Below, piece by piece: positions 63,542 to 64,000 of a DNA stretch of 64,000 nucleotides. Numbering within the stretch: the stretch's first letter is position 1; every line of letters starts with the position of its first letter. The notes below the pieces were generated by a model. It did not search any database. It worked only from the letters and a program-made list of their open reading frames with translations, and was not told where the DNA came from. This stretch comes from Halorientalis pallida. Its GTDB lineage: Archaea; Halobacteriota; Halobacteria; Halobacteriales; Haloarculaceae. Position numbers and translations under genes: made by a program. The stretch covers positions 396,767 through 460,766 of the forward strand of contig NZ_RDFA01000004.1 in NCBI RefSeq assembly GCF_004118325.1, written 5' to 3'.

Positions 63542-64000
63542 CAGTCCGGCGCTCACGAGCGGGAGCGCCCAGACGACGCCGCCGTGCCCGCACACGATCT
63601 CTTCCACGCCAACCGCGTCCGAGAGGGGGCCTGCCAGCTGGCGACCCAGCACCCGGGCAGTGTCGGCCAGGACCTCCTGGCTGCGGCCACGTGGCGCTAC
63701 GAGAGCGGCCGCCCACGCGAATGCGTCGGCGAAGTCGACAAGCATGGCGACTGGGCCGCCAACGAAGCCACGCGCCTGTTCGATGCCGCGGACGTCCCGG
63801 CCGAGCAAGGCAGTGTGATTGAGCACTGCTTGCGCGCTCACGAGCGAGTCCTCCCGCACAGGCCGGCGCGATCACAGGTCCGATCACACCCGCACAGCCC
63901 AGCATTTTTTCCGCAACGCACAGACGGCAAGCCGGGAGCGACGGAATCAGTGTCACACGCTCCGTGGCTCCTACCCCCTGTTCCACGCAGCCCCCACGAC
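63542..64000 (+). pseudogene. HD-domain hydrolase homolog, runs off the window
   Basis: The frame encodes ERPDDAAVPAHDLFHANRVR, ACQLATQHPGSVGQDLLAAA and then TWRYESGRPRE, HGDWAANEATRLFDAADVPA and IEHCLRAHE, matching the broken gene at 47963-48278. The HD pair of the family (LHDIGRP) is altered to YESGRP, so the enzyme is probably inactive. After HCLRAHE the sequence looks unrelated, and the frame stays open to the window edge. GTG 63584 could be a start. Confidence 0.55.

Noticed and set aside
63209..63859. Long minus-strand frame across the end of array C and the HD gene copy.
   Set aside because: It covers CRISPR repeats and is antisense to the recognisable HD-type sequence, so it is a composition effect.
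1..64000. tRNA genes or integrase-type attachment sites bounding the accessory region.
   Set aside because: None was found by eye on either strand; a tRNA search program would settle it.

Overview
The window is from a haloarchaeon (class Halobacteria). The proteins are strongly acidic, many promoters look leaderless with a TATA-like box about 25-30 bases before the start codon, lipoproteins carry twin-arginine signals with a lipobox, and the cas genes are of the haloarchaeal type I-B form. No rRNA, tRNA, replication initiator or integrase was seen.

From 1 to about 15,185 the DNA is GC-rich and densely coding, as in a core chromosome. It holds a stand-alone 7TM sensor domain, a CBS protein, a lipid kinase, a tandem winged-helix regulator with a small membrane partner, a tightly overlapping four-gene redox operon (small acidic membrane protein, ApbE flavin transferase, calcium-repeat protein, bis-heme membrane cytochrome), a DUF2267 protein, membrane proteins, a zinc alcohol dehydrogenase, two short-chain dehydrogenases, a cytochrome P450 and a secreted beta-propeller protein. 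A short ORF at 15,094 is cut off where the composition falls sharply, which marks the edge of an accessory region.

From 15.2 to 37.6 kb the DNA is AT-richer and carries an envelope island: about ten lipoproteins and surface proteins, a CAP-domain protein, a COG1361 surface protein with an RND/MMPL exporter and a TetR regulator, a second TetR gene and a LAGLIDADG-like gene. The end of this stretch is full of gene wreckage: an RND fragment, a DUF7475-like gene with a nonsense codon and a broken surface-protein gene.

From 37.5 to 48.3 kb lies a decayed type I-B CRISPR-Cas locus. Array A is heavily eroded. cas6 is frameshifted at codon 3. cas8b, cas7 and cas5 are open. cas3 has two in-frame stops, one exactly at the Walker A lysine codon. 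Array B is small and mostly regular. No cas1, cas2 or cas4 is present. A third array (C, 62.4-63.3 kb) shares its leader, several spacers and their order with array A. HD-hydrolase gene copies lie beyond arrays B and C.

From 48.3 to 53.1 kb is a second COG1361-RND-TetR module, with the regulator divergent. It is followed by a TnpB remnant, a UPF0175/DUF3368 toxin-antitoxin pair, and a minus-strand group (56.2-60.8 kb) centred on a tubulin/FtsZ-like protein. That protein is interrupted by one amber codon just before its GGGTGSG loop and is followed by a single-pass membrane protein. A complete IS6-type element and array C close the window.

Two possible systems stand out: the tubulin-like/membrane-protein operon and the repeated surface-protein/RND-exporter/TetR module. 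The CRISPR-Cas locus is best read as a known system caught in decay.
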